Origin: Acanthacorydalis orientalis
Lineage: Eukaryota; Arthropoda; Insecta; Megaloptera; Corydalidae
DNA: 64,000 bases
Direction of reading: 5' to 3'
Assembly (NCBI GenBank): GCA_034766995.1
Contig: CM068323.1
Span: forward strand, 19,115,112-19,179,111
In this document: piece after piece, positions 39,587-51,598 of the stretch
Layout: each line of letters opens with the position of its first letter
Position numbering within the stretch: position 1 is the stretch's first letter
The notes under the pieces: model-generated
The model's input: the letters and a program-made list of their open reading frames with translations, nothing else
What the model was told of the DNA's origin: nothing
The model's database searches: none
Position numbers and translations under genes: made by a program

Positions 39587-39803
39587 TTCGCAGGTGTATA
39601 TTAGAATGAAAACCTGAAAGAATATACATTCATATTGGTACGTGCCTATATAGTGATAATATTTTTTCTTTCGAACGTTAATTAATCCAGCGCACAAATA
39701 ACTTTGCAACTCCTAAAGGAAAACTTATAAAACCCAGTAATCAACTGACGACGACGATGGATAAGCCGTGCATGTGCAGATAGCTCTATGATCTTTCTTT
39801 TAG

Positions 39804-39807
<4 letters not shown>

Positions 39808-39867
<60 letters not shown>

Positions 39868-39876
39868 TGTGTGTGT
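39808..39876. repeat. (TA)n then short (GT)n
   Basis: TA to 39863, then AAAGTGTGTGTGT. Confidence 0.96.
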
Positions 39877-39965
39877 ATAAAACAGATCAAAGACTCGTCC
39901 CGTTTCTCGGATGTGTTTTTAACATTTTTGTTTCACTCACAAGGAAATTTCAGGTCAGTATATAC

Positions 39966-39969
<4 letters not shown>

Positions 39970-40021
<52 letters not shown>
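39970..40021. repeat. (AT)n microsatellite, 52 bp
   Basis: Uninterrupted. Confidence 0.97.
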
Positions 40022-40023
<2 letters not shown>

Positions 40024-40226
40024 ATCTCTATGTATACTCAATATAAAATGATAGGAATCGACTGTTAGCTAGCCGTTTTGTTGACTGAAAACATGTTTGT
40101 ATGAAGTCGAAATGTGGACGTAAAAGTATACACCGGAGGTTTAATACAGTTATGTATCCTTTTGTGTCTATATATATTTTATCGTGTGGGTTGAGTTTAG
40201 TCTCTTGTATACATAGGTATATATAT

Positions 40227-40229
<3 letters not shown>

Positions 40230-40269
<40 letters not shown>

Positions 40270-40282
40270 CGTGTGTGTGTGT
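40230..40282. repeat. (AT)n then (GT)n compound microsatellite
   Basis: AT to 40256, then GT with one C. Confidence 0.96.
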
Positions 40283-40987
40283 AAACATGTATGGTATCTT
40301 TTTAATTAACTTCACTATGAAGATGCAAAACGATACATCTGTCCTATGATAAATGGAATGTGTTGCAAATACATGCGAAAAGTGACTTCCCAGTGAAATC
40401 ACTTGACATATTTGACTTTAGTGGCGTGTAACGAAACAGATATGGCCAGAGAAGCCTCACGACAGTTCGTAACTATCTCGTCATGTGATATTCCCTCGTT
40501 TCTTAAACACGCCACACTCGCAACAAACAAGGTTTAACTCTGAATAATGTTCACTTGTAGTCGTCAAGTAGTACAGAACATCATTAACCGAAATATGTTT
40601 GTTACTATTTATAGGCCTTGCAGAACTGTTTCAGAAATATTTATTTACTAGCAATTACTCGAGAGCTTTTTGAAACAATGTACAATATCGCCTATGATAT
40701 TGTTTTAATTTAGTGGTGTTTATTTCCATTTATTTAAATTATTTTTTTCTTAATAGTTTTCAGTAATCTCGACCGTTTCTTTCTTTAACTTTAATATATT
40801 TTATATTGAATTACTAATTCAGTAATGTATTGTGGTTATAATTTTAAACGTATGAATGTTAATACAGTAAAAAATAAATATTTTAGCTTCAGTTTCATGT
40901 TGATAGATATTCAAACAAATTTTATAAACTAACTGAAAATTGATAAAATTTAACTATATTAAAATATATTAATTAAACATTTTTAAT

Positions 40988-41015
40988 CATATATATATAT
41001 ATATATATATATATA
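40988..41015. repeat. (AT)n abutting the LINE copy 2 3' end
   Basis: 28 bp, bounded by TGAT on the minus strand on both sides. Confidence 0.95.
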
Positions 41016-41438
41016 ATCAGTTTCTGTCAATCCACTGCTGGATAAAGGTCTCTTCCATGATTTTCCATTTTGTGCGATTGAATGCCTCTTTTCCACTAAT
41101 TTCTAATAAAATTTATAATTTCCTTATCCCATCTATTCATTGGTGTCTTCTTGGTCTTCTTTATACTCTTTGGTTCCCAGTTAATAATTTCTGTTGTCCA
41201 TGGTTGTTCTCCTCTTCTTGCAATATGCCTCGCCCATTTCTATGTCAGACTCTTTAAGCTTGTTATTGTATCAGCGACTCCTGTCTGTTTTAGTATCCAT
41301 TCTATTTTTTTCCTGTCTCTTGTTGTTATTTCTAGCATGTATCTTTCCATACTTTTCTGCATTTTTTGGAGTCTCTGAATGATTTTGGTGTTAAGAACCC
41401 ATGTTTCCCTGCCATAGGTAAGACTTCTAGTGTAATAC
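41015..41438 (-). mobile_element. LINE 3' end, copy 2, same family and orientation as copy 1
   Basis: On the minus strand from about 41438 the frame reads SLTYGRETWVLNTK, then QKSMERYMLEITTRDRKKIE, QTGVADTIT, KWARHIARRGEQPWTTEI, NWEPKSIKKTKKTPMNRWDK. It ends, after a 2-bp deletion relative to copy 1 near the WKR motif, as KWKIMEETFIQQWIDRN and TGA at 41017-41019. This is the polyprotein C-terminal tail seen in copy 1, about 20 codons longer on the 5' side. It carries at least two in-frame stops (after KSLT and before WKR) plus the frameshift, so it is dead. Both ends abut (TA)n tracts, at 40988-41015 and 41439-41467. The 3' tail reads TGAT then (TA)n then TGAT, as if a TGAT tail had been invaded by TA expansion. 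Confidence 0.88.
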
Positions 41439-41467
41439 ATGTATATATGTATATATATATATATATA
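41439..41467. repeat. AT-rich tract abutting the LINE copy 2 5' end
   Basis: ATGTATATATGTATATATAT type sequence. Confidence 0.9.
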
Positions 41468-41786
41468 CATACATATATTTGAAACACAAAACTTAAAACG
41501 TAAGAGTTTTCCAAACAATCTTTTTTGATAAAGGTAATATATCAGAAATGTAGGTACAAATTATAATAGAATAATGAGTAAATTGTTGTGTTATCACCTA
41601 ATTGTAATTATTTAGAGTGACAGTATTACTAATATGAGTAATTATATCACAAAAACGCATTAACGTTGCATTCGTTTATTATTTTAATTAAAAGTATTGA
41701 TTGGTGTTTTTAAAATGTATATTTTTGATTTAGTTTATTATCATGTTGAAATTATATTTATAATATCAAATTAAATATATGTATTT

Positions 41787-41789
<3 letters not shown>

Positions 41790-41830
<41 letters not shown>

Positions 41831-41837
41831 CATATAT
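41790..41837. repeat. (TA)n microsatellite with CATA tail
   Basis: Pure TA to 41826, then CATACATATATA. Confidence 0.96.
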
Positions 41838-43274
41838 AATATTTATATAATATTTGTTATTAAAACTTCAGGTATTAAGAGATTAAAGTAACTGGGAATA
41901 AGTGTAATAATTAACAGTCAGTTTTCATCCTGGTTGGTAAACTTTTCTGACATAAATTTCGTTGAACTTAAATTACTTTTGCGATAAAACATGTAACGAA
42001 ATTACTTTTATGTTCATCGTAAAAACGTTGATAAAATCATGTTAAGAATACGTGGAAAAATAACCGTAACGAAATTTACGTACACAGATTCCGTTCCATT
42101 CGCACAATCCGTCTCGTCCGAATACTGATTATGCTAGGTCGGTCGCCCGTCTCGAATGCATCAAAGGACTGCTCCGTCTGAGTTATGTCTTCCGAAAACT
42201 TCTATGACTCTATATAGTTCCTTAGTGCGGTACTTAAGGGAAGATAATATGCGGTGAAGTGAACACAAAACAGACACGGTTACACGCGGCTATAATTAGA
42301 TGCTCCGGTTTCAAAACTAATTTCAGCCGAACAGGTAAGCGAGCTGCATGGAAGGCAGCGCCGGTGTCGTTTTACGTACGTGTGTCGCGCGCGGGATTCA
42401 CTTAATGCCCCCGGGCGCCTGGTTTCGAATTACTCTAAATAACCGACGCGGTAGTGGCCGTCTAACGCTGTTAATACACTCTTAAAAATGTTATTGTGTG
42501 TATGTAAATGACTGGAATGTTGTTGTTTCTACGAATCTCTTATTCCGCACCATGCTGTTTTTTCATACAGTATAATTCATGCGTTTTTACTCTCTTAACG
42601 TATTAAGCCAGAGTTTATTCTTATATCTCAGGGAGATTATTTTAAACGTTACTTCTTACATGATAATTGCTAATATAGTATAATTTTCTTAGTAGAGTTT
42701 AAATATTTTTATAGAAGTGTCAGTGGTATGTTGACATCTTTTTTTAAACTGTTTAATATATTTCAGTTTATTCATATTTTCACCACGTATAATTCATAAT
42801 ATTTCTTGTATTTATAACTTTATTTATTACTTATTAAATCAGTGATTTAATTGACTATATACGACGAGCAAGTTTCGATATTTCTAAAAGCATTTGAAAT
42901 CTAAATTTCTATATTTGTTATTCCAAGTATTTGTTAGTAAAAGTCCCTAAAATAATCAATGATATAATTAAAGCACAAGATACTCTATCTTCATTTTTAA
43001 ATTGATGTCCAGTCTTTGTATAGATTCAGTACACGGCTTTGTAATAAAATCAAAACTGTAGGAAGTACAAACGCGTATCCCATGAAATATTACAACGATG
43101 TAGAATTTGGTTCGAGAAAATGTTGAAAATTTAAAATGTCTCATCCAATATTGATGGTTTAGTGGGATGTAAGTGAACTAGTGAACATACATTTATCTCT
43201 ATTATTTACAGACTGAGATTTGGTACAATAGATAACAACAACGTGCTCGTCAGTTGATTCTAAATACAGTTCTA

Positions 43275-43276
<2 letters not shown>
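41827..43276. other. Non-coding stretch around the 42-kb CpG-rich block
   Basis: Besides the possible promoter/first exon, CpG-rich sequence continues to about 42,480, including CCCCCGGGCGCC near 42,408. The remainder is AT-rich and featureless. Confidence 0.35.
42060..42334 (+). promoter_or_regulatory. Possible promoter and 5' untranslated exon ending in a good splice donor
   Basis: A CpG-rich block contains a TATA-like TATATAG at 42211-42217 and ends at AACAG/GTAAGC (exon end 42334), close to the splice donor consensus. No long frame crosses it, so a non-coding first exon is the best guess. GC-rich sequence continues to about 42,480 beyond the donor. No initiator element stands out, so this is inference from composition and the donor only. 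Confidence 0.15.

Positions 43277-43327
<51 letters not shown>
43277..43327. repeat. (AT)n microsatellite, 51 bp
   Basis: Uninterrupted. Confidence 0.97.
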
Positions 43328-43329
<2 letters not shown>

Positions 43330-43704
43330 CATTTATATTAAAAAGTACATTCTCTTCAACCATATATTTTAAAATTAAATAATCGATTTTCATAACGCGG
43401 TGTTCTCACATACGGTTCGTTTAAAAAAATCAATATATGAATTATTTATTTACTTAATTTATTCAGTAATCTGGATTATTTTGTATACTTTTAGTGTTAA
43501 TAAAATATATATGTTATGTCTATTTTTTTTCTAAAAAAATATGTGGAATATATTTAATATTATTACTGATATATTAATAAATCAGCAAATTTTAATTAAA
43601 GTATACTTGAAAATAGATTTAATATGTTTTATGTAAATTTCGTAAAATATTCATTATTTTTTTTAATTGTTTAAAAATTGTACAATAGTATTCAGTTTTT
43701 GTGA

Positions 43705-43736
<32 letters not shown>
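43705..43736. repeat. (CATA)2 then (TA)n
   Basis: ACATACAT, then 24 bp of AT. Confidence 0.94.
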
Positions 43737-44782
43737 GGATATTTAAATAATTAAATTTAAATTAAGGAAGATATAGTATTTATTTTTTTTTAAGAAAGAG
43801 GTATATGTTACTTCTATAATGATTTATTTTGCTTTCAATTTATTATTTTTATAATATGTACGTATTAAAGTAAAAAAGTTAAAAGTATTTAACTTATAAG
43901 GGTTAGAAAATAAATTTGTATCGAATTTTATTCAAAGAACTTCCCCTTATTAGATACTATAATAATTGTTTTAATTAATTCTAATTAGAATAATTATTAT
44001 ATTATTATACTATCGTATTAATTCTAATTTTTTGTAAAAAATCCAATTTATGAGCTTTAAGCTCGGAGTGATTACAAGAACTGTACTTAAACACATCTGT
44101 ATGACACATATGCATTTTATGAGTGCACAAATAGATTCATACGGGTTAACTGCATTGAATAAAATGGCTGAATACTTTGTAGCATTTAGGTTTATGGTTT
44201 TGATAACAGACACATTTAATTTCTCGTTAATGCTCTTAAAGAGTAACAATGTTTCAACTGTCAGTTGAAACTGTTTGGATTTTTAATTTGAATTATTTAT
44301 ATGAATAGAAATATTATAAAGTCTTATACAGTAAGAAATCGTTTTACAAACAAACAACATAATTCTCTATGTATTTTATAAAAATTCTTTAAGTATTTCA
44401 ACGTATAAGTTCTAAGCGAGATTCAGTTGTAGCAAGTTACCAGAACAACATAATTTTTGAATGAAGTTACTACACAGGGAACAAAAAATAATGTAATCAA
44501 AAATGTACATATTATTTGTAGTAAGAGATTTGCTGTACAAACATACAAATTGCTGTATAATTATATACATACATAAGTTTGTATAAAACATTCGTTTACT
44601 TTTTATCATATTGTATGCATTGTAAAAAAATTGAATTTAAAATTCACATACTGTAATCAATTAACAGAACGTGAACTACGCGAACAAAGTCGCTCAGTGC
44701 TGAAAAATTACATAATTACAAGTTCCGCGGGAATGAAAAAAAAACAAGGAAACTGCTAATTTCTCATTGATCATGCAAACCT

Positions 44783-44813
<31 letters not shown>

Positions 44814-45761
44814 ATATAGGTACGTATATTACATATAAGTGTATGTGTATTCGTTCGTTTTGAACGAAGATAAGCGCCTTGAAGCCCGCTGTGAGATCAT
44901 TACGGTCTTTAGTGAAATAAAGTTTAATCTCGCCGCCATTACGTGCTATTACATACTAATGGAATGGCGACGCTCACTGCAGTTTCCAGGCAACGTTCGC
45001 TAGATGGGCCGTTCCAAAAAACAACTGATTAGTACTTAACTCGGAATTAGGGAATAATGGGTGAAGTGATCGTGGCGATGCCGCCGCCGCGAGTACTCGG
45101 AGCGTTTTTGAATTTTTGCATGAGTGGAGTTGCCAGTGTTGAAAATTAAATTAGAGCTCCGTTGATTACCTCGTTAGTTAGATGTGTGTTTTGCGAATAT
45201 TGTATTCAAGTAACTCGATATTACACACAACGTGGCTGGTTCTCCGCATCCGACGTGAGATTCTTGTTTATACTTGAGACATGAACATTTAAAGTTCATT
45301 TTTGATAAGCGTAATCGGATTTTTTCTTAACTGCGTTCTGTTTTTATAAACACGTGAACACATTAACAACGATATGAATTTGACTACTTGTTCTTCTTTC
45401 CTCGTAATCTTCACATTACTTATAAGTAAGTCCTTCTCCGAAAACTGTAATGGGATTGGGATCATAATGAACGAGTGTTCCATATCTTTATATACAGGTG
45501 GTGTAAAAAGAACGAAGGGGTTTGATAGATAATAATTTTTTTGATTAAATATTTTTTTTCTCTTCTTTTCAAAATTTAATAAATAAAAATTGGAGTATTT
45601 ATCACGACCGAACAATGCTTTTACAACTACTTTATCTACTACTAACCATTTTATTTATTATTTCTTTATTTATCTCATTTTTTCCCCATAGAACTAACAG
45701 ATGTAGAAAAAGGAACAAAAAATAATTTGAGATAAGATGCATTGAAGAAAATTTACATACA

Positions 45762-45765
<4 letters not shown>
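43737..45765. other. Non-coding stretch with a GC-rich block at 44.87-45.25 kb
   Basis: The block contains CGCCGCCATTAC and AATGGCGACG, an inverted pair of GCCAT cores like those bound by Pho/YY1-type factors, plus GCCGCCGCC. A Polycomb-response or enhancer role is possible but unproven. The flanking frame at 45289-45615 (minus, 108 codons) is unrecognised. Confidence 0.25.

Positions 45766-45812
<47 letters not shown>
45766..45812. repeat. (TA)n microsatellite, 47 bp
   Basis: Uninterrupted. Confidence 0.97.
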
Positions 45813-45815
<3 letters not shown>

Positions 45816-46145
45816 TTTATCTATAAGGTAATCGTCATTTAGATTTTTAAAATAACAACATTATATATAAAAAATGATTTTATTCCTAATAACAAAAGTA
45901 TGTAAATACTAATTATTGCCTGAAAATCCAGATAAGTTTTTTAGATTGATATTTTTATGTATCAATATTTTTAAAAAATGTTAAATATTTAATCAGCTCT
46001 ACTGTATAAATTTAAAAAAGAACGAATATAACATCCTGAATGTACACTTTTCAAAATAAAATATGAATTGAGAAAATATGAGCAATAATTCATCTTAAAG
46101 CATGGAATAAAATGTTTGTCATACACGTCTGTATAAAATTGCGCT

Positions 46146-46156
46146 CACACACACAT

Positions 46157-46225
<69 letters not shown>
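46146..46225. repeat. (CA)n then (TA)n compound microsatellite, 80 bp
   Basis: CA with one T to 46165, then 61 bp of TA. Confidence 0.96.
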
Positions 46226-46227
<2 letters not shown>

Positions 46228-46572
46228 CGATGACTAACAATGGGATCAAATAAACAAAATACCGCGTCATCGGAGTCTCTTAGCATCTACTCGAACATAT
46301 AGAAACGTATACAAGCAAACGAACAACAGAATACAACAAGGTGTAAGTACGTACAAGGCATGAACAATAAAACAAAATTATTCCACGATGAGCGATAAAA
46401 CAAAATAATGGGTGTGATACAGGATACGGAATTCATTTATTCGCCGACCGCCGGACACAAGACATAGACGATTGCGGTGCGGTACGAGGAGCGCAGCGGG
46501 ATACCGTGAATAATGGAATTAATTTATCATTTAAATGTAGTCGCTCGCAGGCGGGGATAGAACTGCGTGCGG

Positions 46573-46584
46573 CACACACACACA

Positions 46585-46621
<37 letters not shown>
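46573..46621. repeat. (AC)n then (TA)n compound microsatellite
   Basis: AC to 46584, ATTTA, then TA. Confidence 0.95.
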
Positions 46622-46627
<6 letters not shown>

Positions 46628-47020
46628 AAATAAGTGCACCATGCACATATATACGCATATAAAATGTAAGTGTACGCGTGTACGCACGCAATTGTATACA
46701 CAAACATGTATGTAAATGTTGGCGTGCATGCGAAAAAACCAACACGCGAAGAATGGAACTCAGTAAGAATGAATCAAAAAGTTATACGACAGTAGAGCGC
46801 TTGAATCGAGCAAAGCTTAATAATATCCAGATTGCTTCTCTAGATTATGTTTTTATAATGTAAGTTAAATATGTCATTAACTGTAATTCGTACATTTGTT
46901 CTTAAATCATTTTTCAAATTTCTTTATTTTTGTAAAATTTATTTTGGTAAATTCGATCAATATGAATGTTAATTAGCATTTGAGAAAATAGTTTTATTAA
47001 CGAAAAAAGCATTTAAAACA

Positions 47021-47027
<7 letters not shown>

Positions 47028-47081
<54 letters not shown>
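47028..47081. repeat. (TA)n microsatellite, 54 bp
   Basis: Uninterrupted. Confidence 0.97.
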
Positions 47082-47084
<3 letters not shown>

Positions 47085-47934
47085 TTATGCTAAATATTTT
47101 CTTTATTTCTCAATGAACTAATAAATGTTAATAATGCGGAAATCATATAAGATTAAAATTAAATAGCATTAACTGAAAACAATAAGGGTATAAAAGAATG
47201 TAATATATTTTAAGTTGTTTAATTCAATTTTTAATTACATAAAAATAAAAAAAAAATATTTATAATGTATTTGTTTGTCTTATCAAATGAAAAGATTATT
47301 ATAATTAACAAAAATTAAATTATATCCTAAGTATTTATAATAATAAAGCTTATATTTCGTTTTCACTCAAAAAAATAATTTACCTACTTATTTTTTGTGA
47401 ACTTTATGAGGTAAGAAGAAACTGTTTTTCAAATTGAAATATGATATTTATGTTTAAAATATGTATTCTTATTAAAAGTGAAATGAAACGAAAACACGAA
47501 ATTTTAAATATTTGTTTTATAAAGTAAAAATATTTATATATTATAATAGTACAGAAGTCTATAATACAAAGATGTGTGTCTACGAAAATAACAGGGAACA
47601 TAAATAAAATTATTTTATGTAGGTTTGATATAATTTTAGATATTTGTATAGTTTTGTGTTTAATAAAAGTACCAGTTAACGTTATTTATTCGACACAATT
47701 AATCTGAACGAAATTAGATGGTTGCTAAAATATTTAATTTTCTGTCTACATATTTCTTTGAGTATTAATTCTGATGACATCAGAGTTAAATGGATAATTA
47801 GACAAACGTATTGTATGTGAAAAAGTCTTACTAACAAACTCTTTCAGAAATTGTGTTAATTTATTTTTTCTTTAATGATTCTATTTTAATTTGAAACAGT
47901 TGATTGAATTTTATTATAAGATTTTAAATGTTGC

Positions 47935-47957
47935 ATATATATATATATATATATATA
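47935..47957. repeat. (AT)n microsatellite, 23 bp
   Basis: Uninterrupted. Confidence 0.94.
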
Positions 47958-48384
47958 ATGATTTTGTAAAAAAATAGATAAAAAAAGAGATATAAACGAT
48001 ACCATGTTTTATCGATGCGTCAACGTAACGTCCAATTCAGTCAAACTGAATTAAGGCACTGAATTTTTTAACAACAATAGAGAAAGTCATTTTTCAGCGA
48101 ATATGAAAGAGCGGAGCGATGCCGGTGTGTGTATAAGATTTTGATGTACAAAAACGATGCTCTTTAAAAGTAGAAGATGAAGAAGACGTAGAAAATTGAA
48201 AAATGTCAGTTTCATTTTTCTTATTCTGTGCACAGACATCGAAAACATCGATACATGAAACGTTATATTTCCGCTTCTTTGTTTTAATAGGCTTCTTTTG
48301 ATAATGGTGTGTAGGTAGTATGCACATTTTATTGTTTCGTTGTTATACATATGTCATGTGTATGTACATCTATATACACATGTG

Positions 48385-48388
<4 letters not shown>

Positions 48389-48429
<41 letters not shown>
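48389..48429. repeat. (AT)n microsatellite, 41 bp
   Basis: Uninterrupted. Confidence 0.97.
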
Positions 48430-48432
<3 letters not shown>

Positions 48433-48775
48433 TTCAGAAAAATAACAATAGGTAAACAGCAATGGATATTATAAAATGAATTGAGAATATACTGAGAAGA
48501 GAGGCGCATATCGGTTAGATTCGAAAAATTTGAAATAATTATTTATCCACTAGTGATTGTTGAAAATTAAAGAGTATATTAATCATTAATTATTTACAAT
48601 CGTTTGTTTTTTTTTTTTTTTGGAAATATGAAGGGTTTCTCTATTATAAACTTTTCAAAAATAATATTGTATGTAAATTATACTTCCTATTTGAATTAGT
48701 TATTTTCCTATTAGTCAATAATATAGTATGAAAAACACTTTTTATGGGAACATCTATTATTTAATATGAAAAATT

Positions 48776-48779
<4 letters not shown>

Positions 48780-48827
<48 letters not shown>

Positions 48828-48840
48828 CACATAGAGAGAG
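48780..48840. repeat. (TA)n then CATA and (GA)n
   Basis: TA to 48823, CATACACA, then AGAGAGAG. Confidence 0.95.
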
Positions 48841-49289
48841 TGTGTGTATGAGAGTATATATGACCTATAATAAAATATACTGTATGCTAAATTCGCCTAC
48901 AATAGAAATGGAAATAAAGTTCGTATATAAATGTGCGGTGTAACGCTAAATAAGTGTGAAAGCTCACCCGTCAAGGTCAGTGTTGGGAAATATTACCACC
49001 GTGTTCGTTTTTATAGAACTCACTTACGTGTTAACGTCATTCTAATGTCACGTGCAACGAAAATTGACTTGTATGTCAGAATCTCGACATGTTGAAATCG
49101 CTCAGTCCGTGTATGACAGCGAGGGCACCGCTTGTACGCTCCTTCGCCGTCGATTTTACCGCAGTGGCACGCATATCTGCCGTGCGTCTTGCAAGATCTG
49201 GCTTATACAGAAAGTCGCTGACGAGACAGTGGAAACAATACGTTTTCTCCGTTTTTCGGTTTACACGTATTCGTTACTTCTTTATACGT

Positions 49290-49321
49290 ACACACACACA
49301 CAAATATATATATATATATAT
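49290..49321. repeat. (CA)n then (TA)n compound microsatellite
   Basis: CA to about 49301, then 20 bp of TA. Confidence 0.94.
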
Positions 49322-49549
49322 TTAGAAATATATTTAGATATAAATGTATGAGTAATAATAAGAAATGAGGCAATTTATTGGTTCAAATCCGTTGTTAAGA
49401 CTTTAAAATATATTCCTTAGGGAACCTTATCTAGAATCCGCTTACAAAATAAAATAAAAATACGTTGGTATATTTAGAATGGTAATTTATGACTTTTAGT
49501 GACATTTTATTTTTATAAATTTTAAATTTATTCTATTGTATATTTTATT

Positions 49550-49810
49550 AGGTTATTGCACTTTCAAAAGACTATAATTTATTATTTTTTTTTGAAAAAT
49601 AAAATATTAATTAGTATTTGGTAGTCGTTTCCAATAATTATTATTAAATGGAAATTTTATATTGTATAATGTACATTGGAATTGCATATTATGACAGGGT
49701 GTTGTTTTTCAATAGACTATAATTTATTATTTTTTCGAAAAAAAATATATGAGTTAATATTTGGTAGTAGTTTCAAATAATTATTGTTGAATGTAATTTG
49801 TAGAGCGTCT
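49550..49810 (-). repeat. Diverged 143-145-bp direct repeat, possibly two Tc1-like 3' ends
   Basis: Two head-to-tail copies share blocks at fixed spacing: AGACTATAATTTATTATTTT at about 49569 and about 49714, and TATTTGGTAGT at about 49615 and about 49758, followed by an AATAATTATT block in each. On the minus strand both copies give similar short peptides ending at the same TAG: NYLKLLPN then FRKNNKL in one, NYWKRLPN then QKKNNKL in the other. Copy 2 begins ACAGGGTGTTG, similar to terminal repeats of Tc1-like elements. A tandem pair of decayed transposon 3' ends would explain this, but the repeat is certain and the Tc1 reading is weak. Confidence 0.5.
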
Positions 49811-50318
49811 TCTATAGTTCTTAATTGTCGAAGATTACTTACTTTAGTTTACATACAAGTAATTAAATATAAATGAATCATCATCTAAAAATATTTCATA
49901 TAGAGTGAAATTTATTATTAAAAAGAATATATTTAAATAAGTATAAACTTCAGTTTGGTATTAATAAATATACAGAAACTTATTTGAAAAGAATAACAGA
50001 TAAGATAGCGTTTGAAAATAATTTAAAAAATGTCAGGAAATGAATTAATATATCAATTTTAATTCATGTTCACAAAATAGATAATAACATTGCGCTTGCA
50101 TTAAGAACTTTTCTCTTAACTCATTTATCTATAACGAGAAAAATATTTACTGCTTTTCCAAGAAATGGGTTTACGCTGTTTCTATGTATATATATTTTTT
50201 CTCATAACGATACTGTTATAAAGTATACGAAAAATAAAATTCAAAATGAACATTGTTCTTTAAACACTAGCTTGACATTTCACGGTCCCCGCTGAAGAAC
50301 TTCACTATATACTTCCTT

Positions 50319-50322
<4 letters not shown>

Positions 50323-50383
<61 letters not shown>
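50323..50383. repeat. (TA)n microsatellite, 61 bp
   Basis: Uninterrupted; directly precedes the 50.4-kb GC-richer block. Confidence 0.97.
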
Positions 50384-50386
<3 letters not shown>

Positions 50387-50950
50387 ATGAACACATTAAA
50401 AACACAAAATCAAATCACCGCCCCCCCGAAACGGTGACAGTGTACGGCATCAGCCTACAACACTAATCTATCTATCTTTGTTCGTAACAGGTCCAATTTG
50501 CTAACAATACCCGTTACAGAAACATTGTGTAAAGGCCATTAAGCAATTCGGTAGACAATAGACTTTCGCAGGCTGAGCTCTTAATGTTTAAAATTTGCTT
50601 CACTTAGCATTATAACGGTGTCATTTTGTATCCGACGCTCGAAAAATACACAGAAATGATCCAATCTGTGCAGCTGCCTCCTACTCTTCAACGCTAGGTT
50701 CTTGTTTTTCGTCGTGTACCCCCTTTATCGTTGCGGCACCCTTCTTTAACCGTCTTCCCTGTCTCGTCTCTTGGTTCTACCCAGTGGCGTTCGTTCGTTT
50801 CGTGAAAGATGCTGCTACAAACATTAATTATGCATGCAGCGCCCGCACAACATGCCAATATGCTATATAGCTCAAACAGTACAATGCTCGAAGACTAAAG
50901 GAGAGCTGAATAAGATATAGTTCTCTATTAGACATATCGTACGATGCTCT
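50384..50950. other. GC-richer non-coding block with homeodomain/POU-like sites
   Basis: It starts with a C7 run inside a CACCG/CGGTG hairpin (about 50417-50436). It also contains ATTAATTATGCATGCAGCGC at about 50,823-50,842, combining TAAT and ATGCAT cores. No long frame crosses it. It is a candidate regulatory element. Confidence 0.25.
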
Positions 50951-51386
50951 TTCGAGATTTACGATGTATTAGGGTACATCTTATAACGTTTCTAACGGAC
51001 GAATACGTAAAGTTTGATTCTATTCATTATTTTCGACTGTATATATGTTTTCTAAAAATAACATGTATATTTATACACACGTATATGAATAAAAGCTTGT
51101 AAGAATGTCTGAAAGAATCGAATAGTATATTGTAGATAGTTAACATGTTGAACTATGGATTTTTTATTATGTTTGGTTTTATTTTGTCAAATCAATGAAG
51201 AATACTGTCAATAAGTTAATTAAATTTCTATAAAATCTCTATATAATATCCTATAAAGTTAATTTTAATTTATGAATGAATACATAAATACTATTGTGTG
51301 TGGAGGGAGGGAGGAACTAAAAAAAATATAAATCAGAAATCAAAGCGAAATAAACTGTTAAAAATACACAAAAAAGTGTCTGTATT

Positions 51387-51390
<4 letters not shown>

Positions 51391-51446
<56 letters not shown>
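51391..51446. repeat. (TA)n microsatellite, 56 bp
   Basis: Uninterrupted. Confidence 0.97.
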
Positions 51447-51449
<3 letters not shown>

Positions 51450-51592
51450 TTACATTAGAATGGTTGTTAACTTATAGGAAAACAACTATTTATAAATAAA
51501 TATATCATTGAGACATTTCAACCCTTGCAACCCTTTATATTCTCAGAATATTTTTAGGTACTAAGCTTATTCAACTAAGTAATAAACACACG

Positions 51593-51598
<6 letters not shown>

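Larger units (their letters stand above)
46226..49300. other. Non-coding stretch with patches at 46.43-46.75 and 48.96-49.27 kb
   Basis: At 49,078-49,276 the minus strand has a stop-free frame without an early ATG. It follows a good pyrimidine tract and CGTCAG and contains KPDLARRTADMRATAVKS, ending in TGA. Two plus frames are open over the same DNA. No homology is recognised. Confidence 0.25.

Noticed and set aside
41057..41382. Three overlapping plus-strand frames
   Set aside because: Antisense shadows of LINE copy 2.
43975..44030. Palindrome ATTCTAATTAGAAT and a nearby TTAATTCTAATT repeat
   Set aside because: Short and in extremely AT-rich sequence, where such palindromes arise readily by chance.
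49378..49400. GGTTCAAATCC, like a tRNA T-loop
   Set aside because: No acceptor stem, D arm or anticodon arm could be built around it.
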